Below, one piece after another: positions 43,881 to 52,888 of a stretch of DNA of 64,000 nt. Made by a program: the position numbers and the translations under genes. Below the pieces are notes generated by a model. That model saw only the letters and a program-made list of their open reading frames with translations. It did no database searches and was not told the origin of the DNA. The DNA is from Limimaricola soesokkakensis (GTDB taxonomy: Bacteria > Pseudomonadota > Alphaproteobacteria > Rhodobacterales > Rhodobacteraceae): the NCBI RefSeq assembly GCF_900172345.1, contig NZ_FWFY01000004.1:186001-250000 (forward strand), read 5' to 3'. Every line of letters starts with the position of its first letter. Position 1 is the first letter of the stretch.

Positions 43881-45119
43881 CTACTCGGCCGCTAAGGGAA
43901 GCGCGCGCCCCGCGAACACGGTCTCGTGGCCGGGCGCGGGATGGCGCGGGATCATCAGCGCCAGCGCAAAGGACAGCCCGGCCATCGCGGCGGCCAGCAC
44001 GAAGACCGCGTCGGGCGCGACCAGCCACAGGTAGCCCAGGCTCGCGGGCAGGAAGACGGCGGCAATGTGGTTGATGGTGAAGGCCACGGCGGCGGTGGGG
44101 GCGATGTCGCCCGGATCGGCGATCTTCTGGAAATAGGTCTTGAGCGCCAGCGCCAGCGCGAAGAACACGTTGTCGATCACGTAGAGCGCGGCGGCGACCG
44201 CGACGCCCCAGCCGAACCAGTAGAGCCCGCCATAGGCGAGGAACACGAGCGTCAGACCGGCATACTCGACCATCAGCCCGCGCTTTTCGCCCCAGCGTGC
44301 TACGGCGCGACCGATCAGCGGCGCACCGAAGATATTGGTCAGCAGCGTGATCAGGAACAGCGCCGTCACCTCGTGCACGTCGTAGCCGAACTTCTCGACC
44401 ATCATGAAGCCCGCGAAGACGACGAAGATCTGCCGCCGCGCGCCCGACATGAACTGCAGCGCGTAATAGAGCCAGTAGCGGCGGCGCAGCACGAAGCTCT
44501 TGTTTTGCGGGTGCGGCTCGCGGAACGCCGGAAAGGCGAACCAGCAATAGAGCCCCACGGCGGCGGTGAAGCCGCCCGAAACCATGTAGACGAAATCATA
44601 GGTCAGCCCGAGGCTTTCCCACGTCAGCACGATCGCCAGATAGGCCACCAGCGTCGCCCCTGCCCCGGCGGAGACGATCCAGCCCAGCATCTGCGGCGCC
44701 CGCTCCTTGGGCAGCCATTGCAGCTGTAGCGATTGGTTCACCGTCTCGAAGTAATGAAAACCGATCGAGGACAGCATGGTGATCGTCAGGATGCCGCCCA
44801 TTGAGGGGAACTGGGCGGTGAGCGCGGTGGCCACCCCGAGGAGCCCCAGCGAAACCAGCGCCAGGCTCTGCTCTCGCACGAAGAGCAGGATCGCGATGAC
44901 GCCGATGGCGAAGAAGCCCGGTACCTCGCGCACCGTGTGCAGCCAGCCGATGTCGGAGCCGTCGAAGCCCGCCGCCTCAATGACGAAGTTATTGAGCAGT
45001 GCCGACCATGTGGCGAAGGCCACCGGCATGGCCATCGCCATCAGGAACAGGAGCGTCACCGGCCTGCGCCACAGCGGCAGGGTCCGGGCCTCGGCAAGCG
45101 GCATCGGAATGCGTGTCAT
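43881..45119 (-). CDS. MFS transporter
   Basis: A 412-residue major facilitator with 12 predicted helices and a central cytoplasmic loop rich in basic and Pro residues ([19 protein letters not shown], core REPHPQNKS). The ATG at 45119 is preferred to a TTG two codons earlier; no ribosome site is clear for either. No substrate can be named. It is read in the same direction as msrA, 57 bases upstream of it. Confidence 0.88.
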   Translation of the reverse strand: MTRIPMPLAEARTLPLWRRPVTLLFLMAMAMPVAFATWSALLNNFVIEAAGFDGSDIGWLHTVREVPGFFAIGVIAILLFVREQSLALVSLGLLGVATALTAQFPSMGGILTITMLSSIGFHYFETVNQSLQLQWLPKERAPQMLGWIVSAGAGATLVAYLAIVLTWESLGLTYDFVYMVSGGFTAAVGLYCWFAFPAFREPHPQNKSFVLRRRYWLYYALQFMSGARRQIFVVFAGFMMVEKFGYDVHEVTALFLITLLTNIFGAPLIGRAVARWGEKRGLMVEYAGLTLVFLAYGGLYWFGWGVAVAAALYVIDNVFFALALALKTYFQKIADPGDIAPTAAVAFTINHIAAVFLPASLGYLWLVAPDAVFVLAAAMAGLSFALALMIPRHPAPGHETVFAGRALPLAAE

Positions 45120-45163
45120 GCGCAAGCATTAGGGGCTGCCGCCCCGCTTGGCGAGACGTTCCG

Positions 45164-45589
45164 TCAACCGCGGGGCGAGAATCTGTAATCGACCTCGGAA
45201 AAGCGCGCGGTTGGAAAGCCGTAGGCGAAGCGCAGCCCTTCCGGGCCCGCCACCACGCCGTGCTCGGCCTCGGGCGGGATGAAGACGGCGATTCCCGGCC
45301 CGATCGGATGCGCCGCACCGTCGATGGTCACGATGCCCGCCCCTTCGAGCCCGAAATAGAACTCCGCCGGGCCGTGGCGGTGCGGCTCCAGCGTGCCCAA
45401 GGGGCCGAACTCGGCGAGGCCCAGCGTCATGCCGGAGGACGGTGTGCGGTCGGCCGAGACCAGCGTGCGCCAGCGCACCGTGCCGAAGGCCGGGTCGGTG
45501 CCACCCTCGAGCGCCACGCTCGCCGCCTCGACCGAAAAGCCGCGCGCCACCGGCGCGCCCTCCCATTCCGCAATCCCGGGCAGTTCCAT
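45164..45589 (-). CDS. Cupin-domain protein
   Basis: A 141-residue single-domain cupin. Motif 1 is complete (PHRHGPAEFYFGLEG, giving H-x-H-x3-E), and motif 2 is GIAVFIPPEAEHG with the fourth metal-binding His. It therefore probably binds Fe, Mn or Zn. GGGAG lies seven bases before the ATG. Cupins include dioxygenases, isomerases and DMSP lyases; nothing here allows a choice. Confidence 0.85.
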   Translation of the reverse strand: MELPGIAEWEGAPVARGFSVEAASVALEGGTDPAFGTVRWRTLVSADRTPSSGMTLGLAEFGPLGTLEPHRHGPAEFYFGLEGAGIVTIDGAAHPIGPGIAVFIPPEAEHGVVAGPEGLRFAYGFPTARFSEVDYRFSPRG

Positions 45590-45709
45590 GGCGCATCTCC
45601 CACCGGCTCCTGTGGCGAGGCTGCGCCGAATCGGGATCGGTGCGCCGGTCCAAGCGCGACATGGCGGCGTCGCTTCCGATCGATCTGGGGCGAGTGGGCC
45701 AAATGCAGC

Positions 45710-46294
45710 CTAGCGGTCGTGCATCCCCTTGCCCGCGAGGATGCGCGGCGCGTGCTTGGCGATCCGGGCGAAGCGGGTCTCGGGCTTCTTGGCGCCCGCG
45801 ACATGGATCGCGTAGCCGCGCTGCCGCCCCGGCGTCAGCGCCTCGAATGCGGCCGAGAGATCCGGATCGGCGGCGAGCGCCTCCTCGAACTCGGCGCATA
45901 GCTCGACATCGTCCTGCGCGAAGGCCACCCGCCGCCCGGCCCGGTCGATCTCGACCGCACGGGCGATCAACTCGCGCAGCGCCGGCTCACTGGCGCGGAT
46001 CTCGTCGAGCCTGCGGAACACCACGTAGCGCGCCGAGCGCGAATTGGGTCCCGGCGGCACCAGCAGCCCCTCCGGGTCCTCGACCAGCACGCCCTTGAAG
46101 AAGGACAGCACGCAGCGATCGGCCAGCCCGGCGACCATGGCCGTGTTGCCGCCTGCGCAGCAGTAGCAGGGCTGACGCCACTTCCAGACCTCCTCGATGC
46201 CCTCGGCCTCGAGGAGCAGCCCGCGCAGCGCCGATAGCTCGGCCCGCCAGCGCCCCTCGCGGGCAAAGAACTCTTCGATGCGCGGATCGCTCAT
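45710..46294 (-). CDS. YdeI/OmpD-associated family protein (DUF1801)
   Basis: A 194-residue protein of the YdeI type: a DUF1801 (YdhG-like) fold with EEVWKWRQPCYCCAGGN and VLSFFKGVLVEDPEGLL, then a C-terminal OmdA-like tail (ALTPGRQRGYAIHVAGAKKPETRFARI, core RQRGYAIHVAGAKK). GGGAGGG precedes the ATG at 46294. Related proteins have been tied to peptide or stress resistance, but the biochemical role is unknown. Confidence 0.9.
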   Translation of the reverse strand: MSDPRIEEFFAREGRWRAELSALRGLLLEAEGIEEVWKWRQPCYCCAGGNTAMVAGLADRCVLSFFKGVLVEDPEGLLVPPGPNSRSARYVVFRRLDEIRASEPALRELIARAVEIDRAGRRVAFAQDDVELCAEFEEALAADPDLSAAFEALTPGRQRGYAIHVAGAKKPETRFARIAKHAPRILAGKGMHDR

Positions 46295-46361
46295 GGCCCA
46301 ACCCTCCCTGCCGGTCCTCCCCGCCCGCAGCTTCGCGGGCCGCACCGCGCGGGGCAAGAGC

Positions 46362-48554
46362 CTAAAGAAAGCTCTGCGGATCGATATCGATGGCGAGCCG
46401 CGCATTGGCGGGGACCCGCACCTGCGCCGCCCATTCCGCCAGCGCCGACTGCAACGGCGCGGTCTTCTCGGCCTTGACCAGAAGCCGGACCCGGTGGCGT
46501 CCCCGCACCCGGGCGATCGGCGCAGGCGCAGGCCCGAAAAGCTGGGCGCCGATCCGGCGCAGAGGCGCGTCGAGCCGCGCCAGTCGGTTGCCGAGATCGA
46601 AGGCCTGCTGCATGTCCGGCGATGAGATCACGATGCCCGCCATGCGCCCATAGGGCGGCACGCCCGCCGCCCGCCGCGAAGCGGCCTCGGCGGCCCAGAA
46701 TCCCTCCTCGTCCCCCGAGAGAATCGCGCGGATCACCGGGTGCTCGGGCTGGAAGCTCTGCAAGAGCGCGGTGCCCCGCGCCTCGGCGCGCCCGGCCCGG
46801 CCCGCGACCTGCCGCATCAGCTGGAAGGTCCGCTCGGCGGCGCGCAAATCCGAGCCTTGCAGCCCGAGATCACTGTCGATCACGCCGACCAGCGTCAGCT
46901 TGGGAAAGTTGTGACCCTTGGCAACCAGTTGGGTGCCCACGACGATGTCCGCCGCACCCTCGGCGATCTCGAGGATGCGCGCCTTGAGCGCCCGGGCCGA
47001 GCCGAACAGATCGGACGACAGCACCGTCACGCGCGCGTCGGGAAACAGCGCCTGCGCCTCCTCGGTGATCCGTTCCACCCCCGGCCCCACGGCGGCGAGC
47101 TTACCCGCCACCTCGCAGTTCGGGCAGGTCTCGGGCATCGGTGCAGTTTCGCCGCATTGGTGGCACATCAGCCGCTTGAGGAACCGGTGCTCAACCATCC
47201 GCGCGTCGCAATGCTTGCAGCCGATCTGGTGGCCGCAGGCGCGGCACAGCGTCAGCGGCGCATAGCCCCGGCGGTTGAGAAACAAGAGCGACTGCTCGCC
47301 GCGCTCCAGCCGCTGCATCACCGCGCCCTTGAGAGCGGGCGAGATCCAGCTGCCCGAGGGCACCTCCTCGGTGCGCATGTCGATGGCGCGCATCTCGGGC
47401 ATCACGGCCGGGCCATAGCGGCTTTCGAGATCGAGCCGGGCATACTTGCCCTGCTGCACGTTGACCCAGCTCTCGAGGCTCGGCGTGGCCGAGGCCAGCA
47501 CCACCTGCGCACGCTCCAGCGAGGCGCGCAGCACCGCCATGTCGCGCGCGTTGTAGAGAACCCCGTCCTCCTGCTTGTAGGAAGTGTCGTGCTCCTCGTC
47601 GACGACGATGAGGCCGAGATCGTGGAACGGCAGGAACAGCGCCGAGCGCGCGCCCACCACCAGCTGCGCGCCGTTCTCGGCCACCATCTTCCAGCAACGT
47701 CGCCGCTCGGTCGTGGTGACGCCGGAATGCCATTCGGCGGGCTTCGCGCCGAACCGCGCCTCGACCCGGGTCAGGAACTCGGCCGTCAGCGCGATTTCCG
47801 GCAACAGCACCAGTGCCTGCCGCCCGGCCTTGAGGCAGGCGGCGACCGCCTCGAGATAGACCTCGGTCTTGCCCGAACCGGTGACCCCCTTGAGCAACGT
47901 CGTGCCGTAGCGCCCGGCCGCGATCCCCTCGCGCAGCCGCGCCGCCGCCAGCTCCTGATCGGTCGTGAGCGCCTTGCCCGCCATGTCCGGATCGAGCGGC
48001 GGATAGGGCACGTCGCGCGGTGCCTCCTCCTCGGCCACGGCACCGGAGGCCACCAGCCCCTTGACCACCGAGGAGCCGACGCCCGCCAGATCGGCCAACT
48101 CGCCCAGCATGAAGCCAAGCCCGTCATGTTCTTCGAGCAGATCGAGCACCCGGGCGCGCGCCGGCGTCATCCGCGCGGGCTGGCCATGGCCGCGACGGTA
48201 GATCTTGCGCATCCCCGGCGGGTCGGTGAGGCCCGGCGCGCGGGTGGCGAGCCGCAGCATCGCCGGCATCGGGGTAAGCGTGTAATCCGCGACCCGGCCC
48301 AGGAACTCGCGCATCGGCGCGCGCATCGGCGGCAGGTCGAGCACCCGGATCGCGGATTTGACCTTGGCGGGATCGTAATCTCCCGCGCCCTGCCCCCAGA
48401 CCACGCCGGTGACCTTGCGCGGCCCGAACGGCACCTCGACATGGTCGCCCGCCGCGCAGCCGCCGCGGGGCGCGCGGTAATCGAGCACCCGGTCGAGCGG
48501 CTGTGTCGTCAGCACGCCGATCAGCGCGCCTTCCTCGAAACGGGGGGATGTCAT
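46362..48554 (-). CDS. priA: Primosomal protein N' (replication restart helicase PriA)
   Basis: A 730-residue 3'-5' DNA helicase that restarts stalled forks. The N-terminal 3'-DNA-binding domain is followed by Walker [14 protein letters not shown], the DEEH box [11 protein letters not shown], a zinc module with eight cysteines (CRACG, CKHC, CHQCG, CPNC) and helicase motifs V and VI ([20 protein letters not shown]). The ATG at 48554 begins the conserved domain; the frame upstream is shadow sequence. It is divergent from the transaldolase gene. Confidence 0.97.
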   Translation of the reverse strand: MTSPRFEEGALIGVLTTQPLDRVLDYRAPRGGCAAGDHVEVPFGPRKVTGVVWGQGAGDYDPAKVKSAIRVLDLPPMRAPMREFLGRVADYTLTPMPAMLRLATRAPGLTDPPGMRKIYRRGHGQPARMTPARARVLDLLEEHDGLGFMLGELADLAGVGSSVVKGLVASGAVAEEEAPRDVPYPPLDPDMAGKALTTDQELAAARLREGIAAGRYGTTLLKGVTGSGKTEVYLEAVAACLKAGRQALVLLPEIALTAEFLTRVEARFGAKPAEWHSGVTTTERRRCWKMVAENGAQLVVGARSALFLPFHDLGLIVVDEEHDTSYKQEDGVLYNARDMAVLRASLERAQVVLASATPSLESWVNVQQGKYARLDLESRYGPAVMPEMRAIDMRTEEVPSGSWISPALKGAVMQRLERGEQSLLFLNRRGYAPLTLCRACGHQIGCKHCDARMVEHRFLKRLMCHQCGETAPMPETCPNCEVAGKLAAVGPGVERITEEAQALFPDARVTVLSSDLFGSARALKARILEIAEGAADIVVGTQLVAKGHNFPKLTLVGVIDSDLGLQGSDLRAAERTFQLMRQVAGRAGRAEARGTALLQSFQPEHPVIRAILSGDEEGFWAAEAASRRAAGVPPYGRMAGIVISSPDMQQAFDLGNRLARLDAPLRRIGAQLFGPAPAPIARVRGRHRVRLLVKAEKTAPLQSALAEWAAQVRVPANARLAIDIDPQSFL

Positions 48555-48658
48555 GGGCCGGTCGGAATCCTCGGGCGGGAAGGAGCCGCCAACATGCGCC
48601 GCGCGCCCGGCCGCTTCAAGGGAGCGACATGTCGCGGGGTTTCGCGCGCGGCGCGCGC

Positions 48659-48672
48659 TTCCCATATGGGAA
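48659..48672. promoter_or_regulatory. Perfect 14-bp palindrome TTCCCATATGGGAA
   Basis: An unspaced palindrome in the priA-transaldolase gap, 118 bases upstream of the transaldolase ATG. It stands out in the GC-rich surroundings and could be an operator for a dimeric regulator. No protein is known to me for it. Confidence 0.4.
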
Positions 48673-48789
48673 AGGCGCTGTTCCACCGCTGCGTCACTTG
48701 CTAGACCGGGGCCGAAGCCGCCCCGCGCGGGGGCGTGCGACACCAAGGGAGCGCGCGTGGGCGCGCACCATCTGACAGGGAGAGACCCC

Positions 48790-49443
48790 ATGAAGTTCTT
48801 CGTCGATACCGCCGAGATCGACCAGATCCGCGAACTCAACGACCTGGGCATGATCGACGGCGTCACCACCAACCCGTCGCTGATCATGAAGTCGGGCCGC
48901 GACATCAAAGAAGTGACCAAGGAGATCTGCTCGATCGTCGACGGCCCGGTCTCGGCCGAGACCGTGGCGCTCGACGCCGAGGGCATGATCGCCGAGGGCC
49001 GCGAGCTGGCCAAGATCGCCGACAACATCGCGATCAAGGTGCCGCTGACCTGGGACGGCCTCAAGGCCTGCAAGACGCTCACCGACGAGGGCCGGATGGT
49101 CAATGTCACGCTGTGCTTCTCGGCCAACCAGGCGCTTCTGGCGGCCAAGGCCGGCGCGACCTTCATCTCGCCCTTCATCGGCCGGCTCGACGATCTCAAC
49201 CTCGACGGCATGGAGCTGATCGCCGACATCCGGCAGATCTACGACAATTACGGCTTCGAGACGCAGATCCTCGCCGCCTCGATCCGCAACGCCAACCACA
49301 TGTCCGAGGCCGCCAAGATCGGCGCCGACGTCGCCACCGCGCCGGCCGCCGTGATCAAGGCCATGGCCAACCACGTGCTGACCGACAAGGGCCTCGACGC
49401 CTTCCTCAAGGACTGGGCCTCGACCGGCCAGAAGATCGTGTGA
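48790..49443 (+). CDS. fsa: Transaldolase / fructose-6-phosphate aldolase-like
   Basis: A 217-residue short transaldolase of the TalC/FSA group, which transfers dihydroxyacetone units between sugar phosphates. The Schiff-base lysine is K83 ([12 protein letters not shown]), and the opening [12 protein letters not shown] and GVTTNPSLI are typical. GGGAGAG precedes the ATG. By length it is the small form; in this family aldolase and transaldolase activities cannot be separated with confidence by eye. Confidence 0.95.
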   Translation: MKFFVDTAEIDQIRELNDLGMIDGVTTNPSLIMKSGRDIKEVTKEICSIVDGPVSAETVALDAEGMIAEGRELAKIADNIAIKVPLTWDGLKACKTLTDEGRMVNVTLCFSANQALLAAKAGATFISPFIGRLDDLNLDGMELIADIRQIYDNYGFETQILAASIRNANHMSEAAKIGADVATAPAAVIKAMANHVLTDKGLDAFLKDWASTGQKIV

Positions 49444-49564
49444 TCGCCTTGGCGGGGCGCTGTGCCTTCCGGGCCGCGCCCCGCCGCATTCTTGCCACAC
49501 CGGGGCGCATCGCCCCGCAGCCACTGTTATGTTCGGGCCGTTGCGACAGCCCGGATGCGCCCAG

Positions 49565-50272
49565 ATGACAGACGACACACCCCCCGATGACGGGCTGCGC
49601 GAGCGCATCCTCGCCGATCCGGCCCGCCTGCTCGACGATCCCGAGATCATGCGCGCCCTCGTCGCCGCCGACGCCGAGGCCAAGGGATCGAACGTGGTCG
49701 ATCTGCGCGGCCTCGCCATGCAGCGCTTGCAAGCGCGGCTCGACCGGCTCGAGGACACGCACCGCTCGGTGATCGCCGCGGCCTACGAGAATCTCGCCGG
49801 CACCAACCAGATCCACCGCGCCGTGCTGCGGATGATGGACGCGACCCGCTTCGAGACCTTTTTGCAGGATCTCTCGGGCGAGGTGGCCGACATGCTGCGG
49901 GTCGACGTGGTGCGCCTCGTTCTGGAGACCGCGAGTCCCGAAGACGACCCGGCCATCGCGCGGCTTTCGGACGTGCTGTCGGTGGCCGAACCGGGCTTCG
50001 TCGCCGATTACGTCACTCAGGGCCGCAACGTGCCGCTGCGCCAGGTATCGCTGCGCCCGGTCGAGCCGATCGAGGCCGGGCCCTACGGCGCCCGCGCGCC
50101 CGAGATTCTCTCCGAAGCCTGTCTCAAGCTCGATTTCGGCCCCGGCCGCCTGCCCGGCATGCTGCTTCTGGGCGCCACCGACGCGAACCGTTTCGCGCCG
50201 GCGCAGGCGACGGATCTGATGGGCTTCTTCGCCGGCGTGTTCGAACGGCAGATGCGGCGCTGGCTGTCATGA
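49565..50272 (+). CDS. DUF484-family protein (GAF-like)
   Basis: A 235-residue DUF484 protein with an N-terminal coiled coil (about 45-75, LRGLAMQRLQARLDRLEDTH, core MQRLQARLDRLED) and a GAF-like domain. Its ATGA junction with xerC is the usual arrangement; DUF484 genes accompany xerC widely in proteobacteria, hinting at a role with chromosome dimer resolution that is still undefined. Confidence 0.92.
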   Translation: MTDDTPPDDGLRERILADPARLLDDPEIMRALVAADAEAKGSNVVDLRGLAMQRLQARLDRLEDTHRSVIAAAYENLAGTNQIHRAVLRMMDATRFETFLQDLSGEVADMLRVDVVRLVLETASPEDDPAIARLSDVLSVAEPGFVADYVTQGRNVPLRQVSLRPVEPIEAGPYGARAPEILSEACLKLDFGPGRLPGMLLLGATDANRFAPAQATDLMGFFAGVFERQMRRWLS

Positions 50273-51183
50273 TCTCGCCCGCCCTCACCGACGCGATGGG
50301 CCGGTGGCTCGACCATGAGCGGGCCCTGAACGCCGCCGCGCAGAACACGCTCACCGCCTATCAGGGCGACGTGCTGGGCTTTCTCGCCTTCATGCAGACC
50401 CACCATGCCGAGGCGCAGGGCCTCGGGCCCATCGCCCGGGTCACGGTGTCGGACATGCGCGCCTGGATGGCGCATGAACGCGCGCGTGGCCTTTCGGCGC
50501 GCAGCCTCGCCCGCGCGCTTTCGGCGGTGAAGAGCTTCTATCGCTGGCTCTCCGCGCGCGAGGGGTTCGAGCCCACCGCCGTACTTTCGACCCGGGCGCC
50601 GCGCATGAAGGCGCGACTGCCGCGCCCGCTCGACGAGGAGGCGGCGGCCCGCGTGCTCGAGGCGGTGGAGCTGCAATCGCGCGAGCCATGGGTCGCGGCG
50701 CGCGACACGGCGGTGGTGACGCTGCTGTGGGGATGCGGCCTGCGTATTTCCGAGGCGCTGTCGCTCACCGGTGCGCAGGTGCCGTTGCCCGAAACGCTGC
50801 GCATCACCGGCAAGGGCGGCAAGGAGCGGCTGGTGCCGGTGCTACCCGTCGCGCGGAAGGCCGTCTCGGACTATGTAAAACTCTGCCCGCACCCGATGGA
50901 CGCCGCCCTGCCGCTGTTTCGTGGCGTGCGCGGCGGCGCGTTGGGCCCCCGTCCGATCCAGAAGGCGATGGAGATGGCACGCGCCCAGCTTGGCCTCCCC
51001 TCCACCGCGACGCCGCATGCGATGCGTCACAGCTTCGCCACGCATCTGCTGAGCGCGGGCGGCGATCTGCGCGCGATTCAGGAACTTCTGGGCCACGCCT
51101 CGCTTTCGACGACGCAGACCTACACGGCGGTCGACGCGGCCCGGCTGATGGAGATCTATGATCGCGCCCATCCTCGCGCCTGA
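50269..51183 (+). CDS. xerC: Tyrosine recombinase XerC
   Basis: A 304-residue XerC that resolves chromosome dimers at dif with XerD. All catalytic residues are visible: R159 (GCGLRISEAL), K182 (GKGGKER), H250 and R253 (HAMRHSFATHLL), H276 (LGHASLS) and the nucleophile Y285 (TTQTYTAVD). It overlaps the DUF484 gene by four bases. It is a housekeeping recombinase and not a sign of a mobile element, since flanking genes are core. Confidence 0.96.
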   Translation: MISPALTDAMGRWLDHERALNAAAQNTLTAYQGDVLGFLAFMQTHHAEAQGLGPIARVTVSDMRAWMAHERARGLSARSLARALSAVKSFYRWLSAREGFEPTAVLSTRAPRMKARLPRPLDEEAAARVLEAVELQSREPWVAARDTAVVTLLWGCGLRISEALSLTGAQVPLPETLRITGKGGKERLVPVLPVARKAVSDYVKLCPHPMDAALPLFRGVRGGALGPRPIQKAMEMARAQLGLPSTATPHAMRHSFATHLLSAGGDLRAIQELLGHASLSTTQTYTAVDAARLMEIYDRAHPRA

Positions 51184-51225
51184 GCCGCGTTGCGCCCGCC
51201 GCCGCTTTCGGCCAAGAGGGACGGC

Positions 51226-51921
51226 ATGACTGACGCACGCAAGGCCCTCGGGGTCCATCTCTTCACCGCCACAGGCGCGGTCTTCGCCATGCTCGCCATG
51301 CTGGAGGCGGTGCAGGACGACTGGAGCATGATGTTCCTGTGGCTGGTGGTGGCCTTCGCGGTGGACGGGGTCGACGGGCCGCTGGCGCGCAAATACGATG
51401 TGAAGCGCAACGCGCCGATCTTCGACGGCGTGCTGCTCGACCTGATCATCGACTATCTCACCTATGTCTTCGTCCCGGCCTTCGCGCTGTTCGAATCCGA
51501 TCTGCTGCCGGGCTGGACCGGCTGGCTGGCGATCATCGTCATCACCTTCGCCTCGGCGCTCTACTTCGCCGACAGCCGCATGAAGACCAAGGACAACTCG
51601 TTCCAGGGCTTCCCCGGCTGCTGGAACATGCTGATCCTCGTGCTCTTCGCCCTCTCGCCCAATTTCTGGATCATCCTGGCGCTGGTGGTGGTGCTCGCGG
51701 TGACGATGTTCCTGCCGGTGAAGTTCATCCACCCGGTGCGTACCAAGCGCTGGCGCGCGGTGTCGCTGCCGACGGCGCTGGCCTGGACCTTCTTCGCGGG
51801 CTGGGCCGCATGGGTCGATTTCGACCCGGCGAGCTGGGCGCATTGGGGCCTTGTCGTGACCTCGGTCTACCTGCTCGGCGCCGGCGCTGCGCAGCAGCTG
51901 GTGCATGGCAAGGACGGCTGA
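51226..51921 (+). CDS. pcs: Phosphatidylcholine synthase
   Basis: A 231-residue CDP-alcohol phosphatidyltransferase of the Pcs type, which joins choline to CDP-diacylglycerol. The signature runs DGVDGPLARKYDVK, with the aspartates continuing in DLIIDYLTYVFVPAF; the latter is characteristic of Pcs and distinct from PgsA or PssA. Six or more helices place it in the inner membrane. The ATG at 51226 is chosen where the family begins. It implies a phosphatidylcholine-containing membrane using external choline. Confidence 0.93.
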   Translation: MTDARKALGVHLFTATGAVFAMLAMLEAVQDDWSMMFLWLVVAFAVDGVDGPLARKYDVKRNAPIFDGVLLDLIIDYLTYVFVPAFALFESDLLPGWTGWLAIIVITFASALYFADSRMKTKDNSFQGFPGCWNMLILVLFALSPNFWIILALVVVLAVTMFLPVKFIHPVRTKRWRAVSLPTALAWTFFAGWAAWVDFDPASWAHWGLVVTSVYLLGAGAAQQLVHGKDG

Positions 51922-51933
51922 GCGCCGTCCCGC

Positions 51934-52770
51934 CTAGAGCCGGGTCAGCACCACCCCGGTGACGATCAGCCCCGCCGAGATCGCCTTGCCCCGGTCCATG
52001 CGGTCGCCGAAAGCGGCCCAGCCGATCAGCACCGCGAAGAGGATCGAGGTTTCGCGCAGCGCGCTCACCAGCGCGATCGGCGCCAGCGTCATCGCCCAGA
52101 CCGCGATCGCATAGGCCCCGTAGGAGGCCAGCGCCGCCAATGTCCCTTGCCCCCAGACCCGCGCCGATACGCGCAGGAGCCCCCGGCCGCGCATCGCGAA
52201 GGCGACGGGCGGAAACAGCAGCGCCTGCGCCACGAAAAGCCAGCCGACATAAGTCACCGGATCGCCCGACACCCGCGCCCCCAGACCGTCGACCAGCGTG
52301 TAGCCGGCGGTCCCGGCCGCGGCCCCCAGCGCATAGGGGATAAGCCGCCGGCTCTCGCCCGAACTCAGCGCGCCGCGCGCCATGCCCAGAATGCCAAGGC
52401 CGAGCACCAGCACCCCCGCCACCGACATCGGCTCGATCGCGTCGGACAGGAACAGCGCGCTGGCCACCAGAACCGCCATTGGCGCGGCTCCGCGCGCGAT
52501 CGGGTAGACCCGGCTCAGGTCGCCATGCTCGTAAGCGAAGGCAAGGAAGGTATTGTAGGTCGCGTGGCACAGCGCCGATGCGGCGATCCAGGGCCAGACC
52601 TCGGCCACTGGCCATGGCCGGGTCAGCGCCACGGCGAGGCCCAGCGCCCCCTGCACCAGTGCCAGAATCACCATCCCGGCGACCTTGGAGGCCCCGAGCT
52701 TGATCATCGCGTTCCAGCTGGCATGCAGGAAGGCCGCGAGCATCACGGCGAGAAAGATCGGCAGGCTCAT
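51934..52770 (-). CDS. EamA-family (DMT superfamily) transporter
   Basis: A 278-residue permease with ten helices in two EamA repeats. SWNAMIKLGASK and YTLVDGLGARVSG fit the family. It is convergent with pcs (12 bases apart) and downstream of ileS on the same strand. DMT permeases of this size export amino acids, metabolites or drugs; the substrate cannot be read. Confidence 0.88.
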   Translation of the reverse strand: MSLPIFLAVMLAAFLHASWNAMIKLGASKVAGMVILALVQGALGLAVALTRPWPVAEVWPWIAASALCHATYNTFLAFAYEHGDLSRVYPIARGAAPMAVLVASALFLSDAIEPMSVAGVLVLGLGILGMARGALSSGESRRLIPYALGAAAGTAGYTLVDGLGARVSGDPVTYVGWLFVAQALLFPPVAFAMRGRGLLRVSARVWGQGTLAALASYGAYAIAVWAMTLAPIALVSALRETSILFAVLIGWAAFGDRMDRGKAISAGLIVTGVVLTRL

Positions 52771-52840
52771 CGTGACCGGACATCAGGAATACGCATTCGC
52801 GGAACAAAGCCGCCAAGCGCGCGCCTGGCAACTTTGTTCT

Positions 52841-52857
52841 TCAAATACGCAAATCCG
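52841..52857 (-). repeat. Dispersed repeat, copy A (CGGATTTGCGTATTTG on the minus strand)
   Basis: The 16-base core recurs in opposite orientation at 59136-59151. A GCGCGCGCTTG box lies near both copies, and both sit in intergenic DNA beside core genes. They look like copies of a small dispersed element. Confidence 0.55.
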
Positions 52858-52888
52858 ACGCCGCGGCTCGGGCGGCGCCGGATGATCG

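Noticed and set aside
45164-45589. Cupin as a DMSP lyase (DddW/DddQ type)
   Set aside because: Only the general cupin motifs are visible; the size and motif 1 fit many cupins and no DMSP genes are nearby.
50269-51183. Tyrosine recombinase as a sign of an integrated element
   Set aside because: Its place next to DUF484 and core genes, and its motifs, identify housekeeping XerC; no attachment site or cargo is seen.
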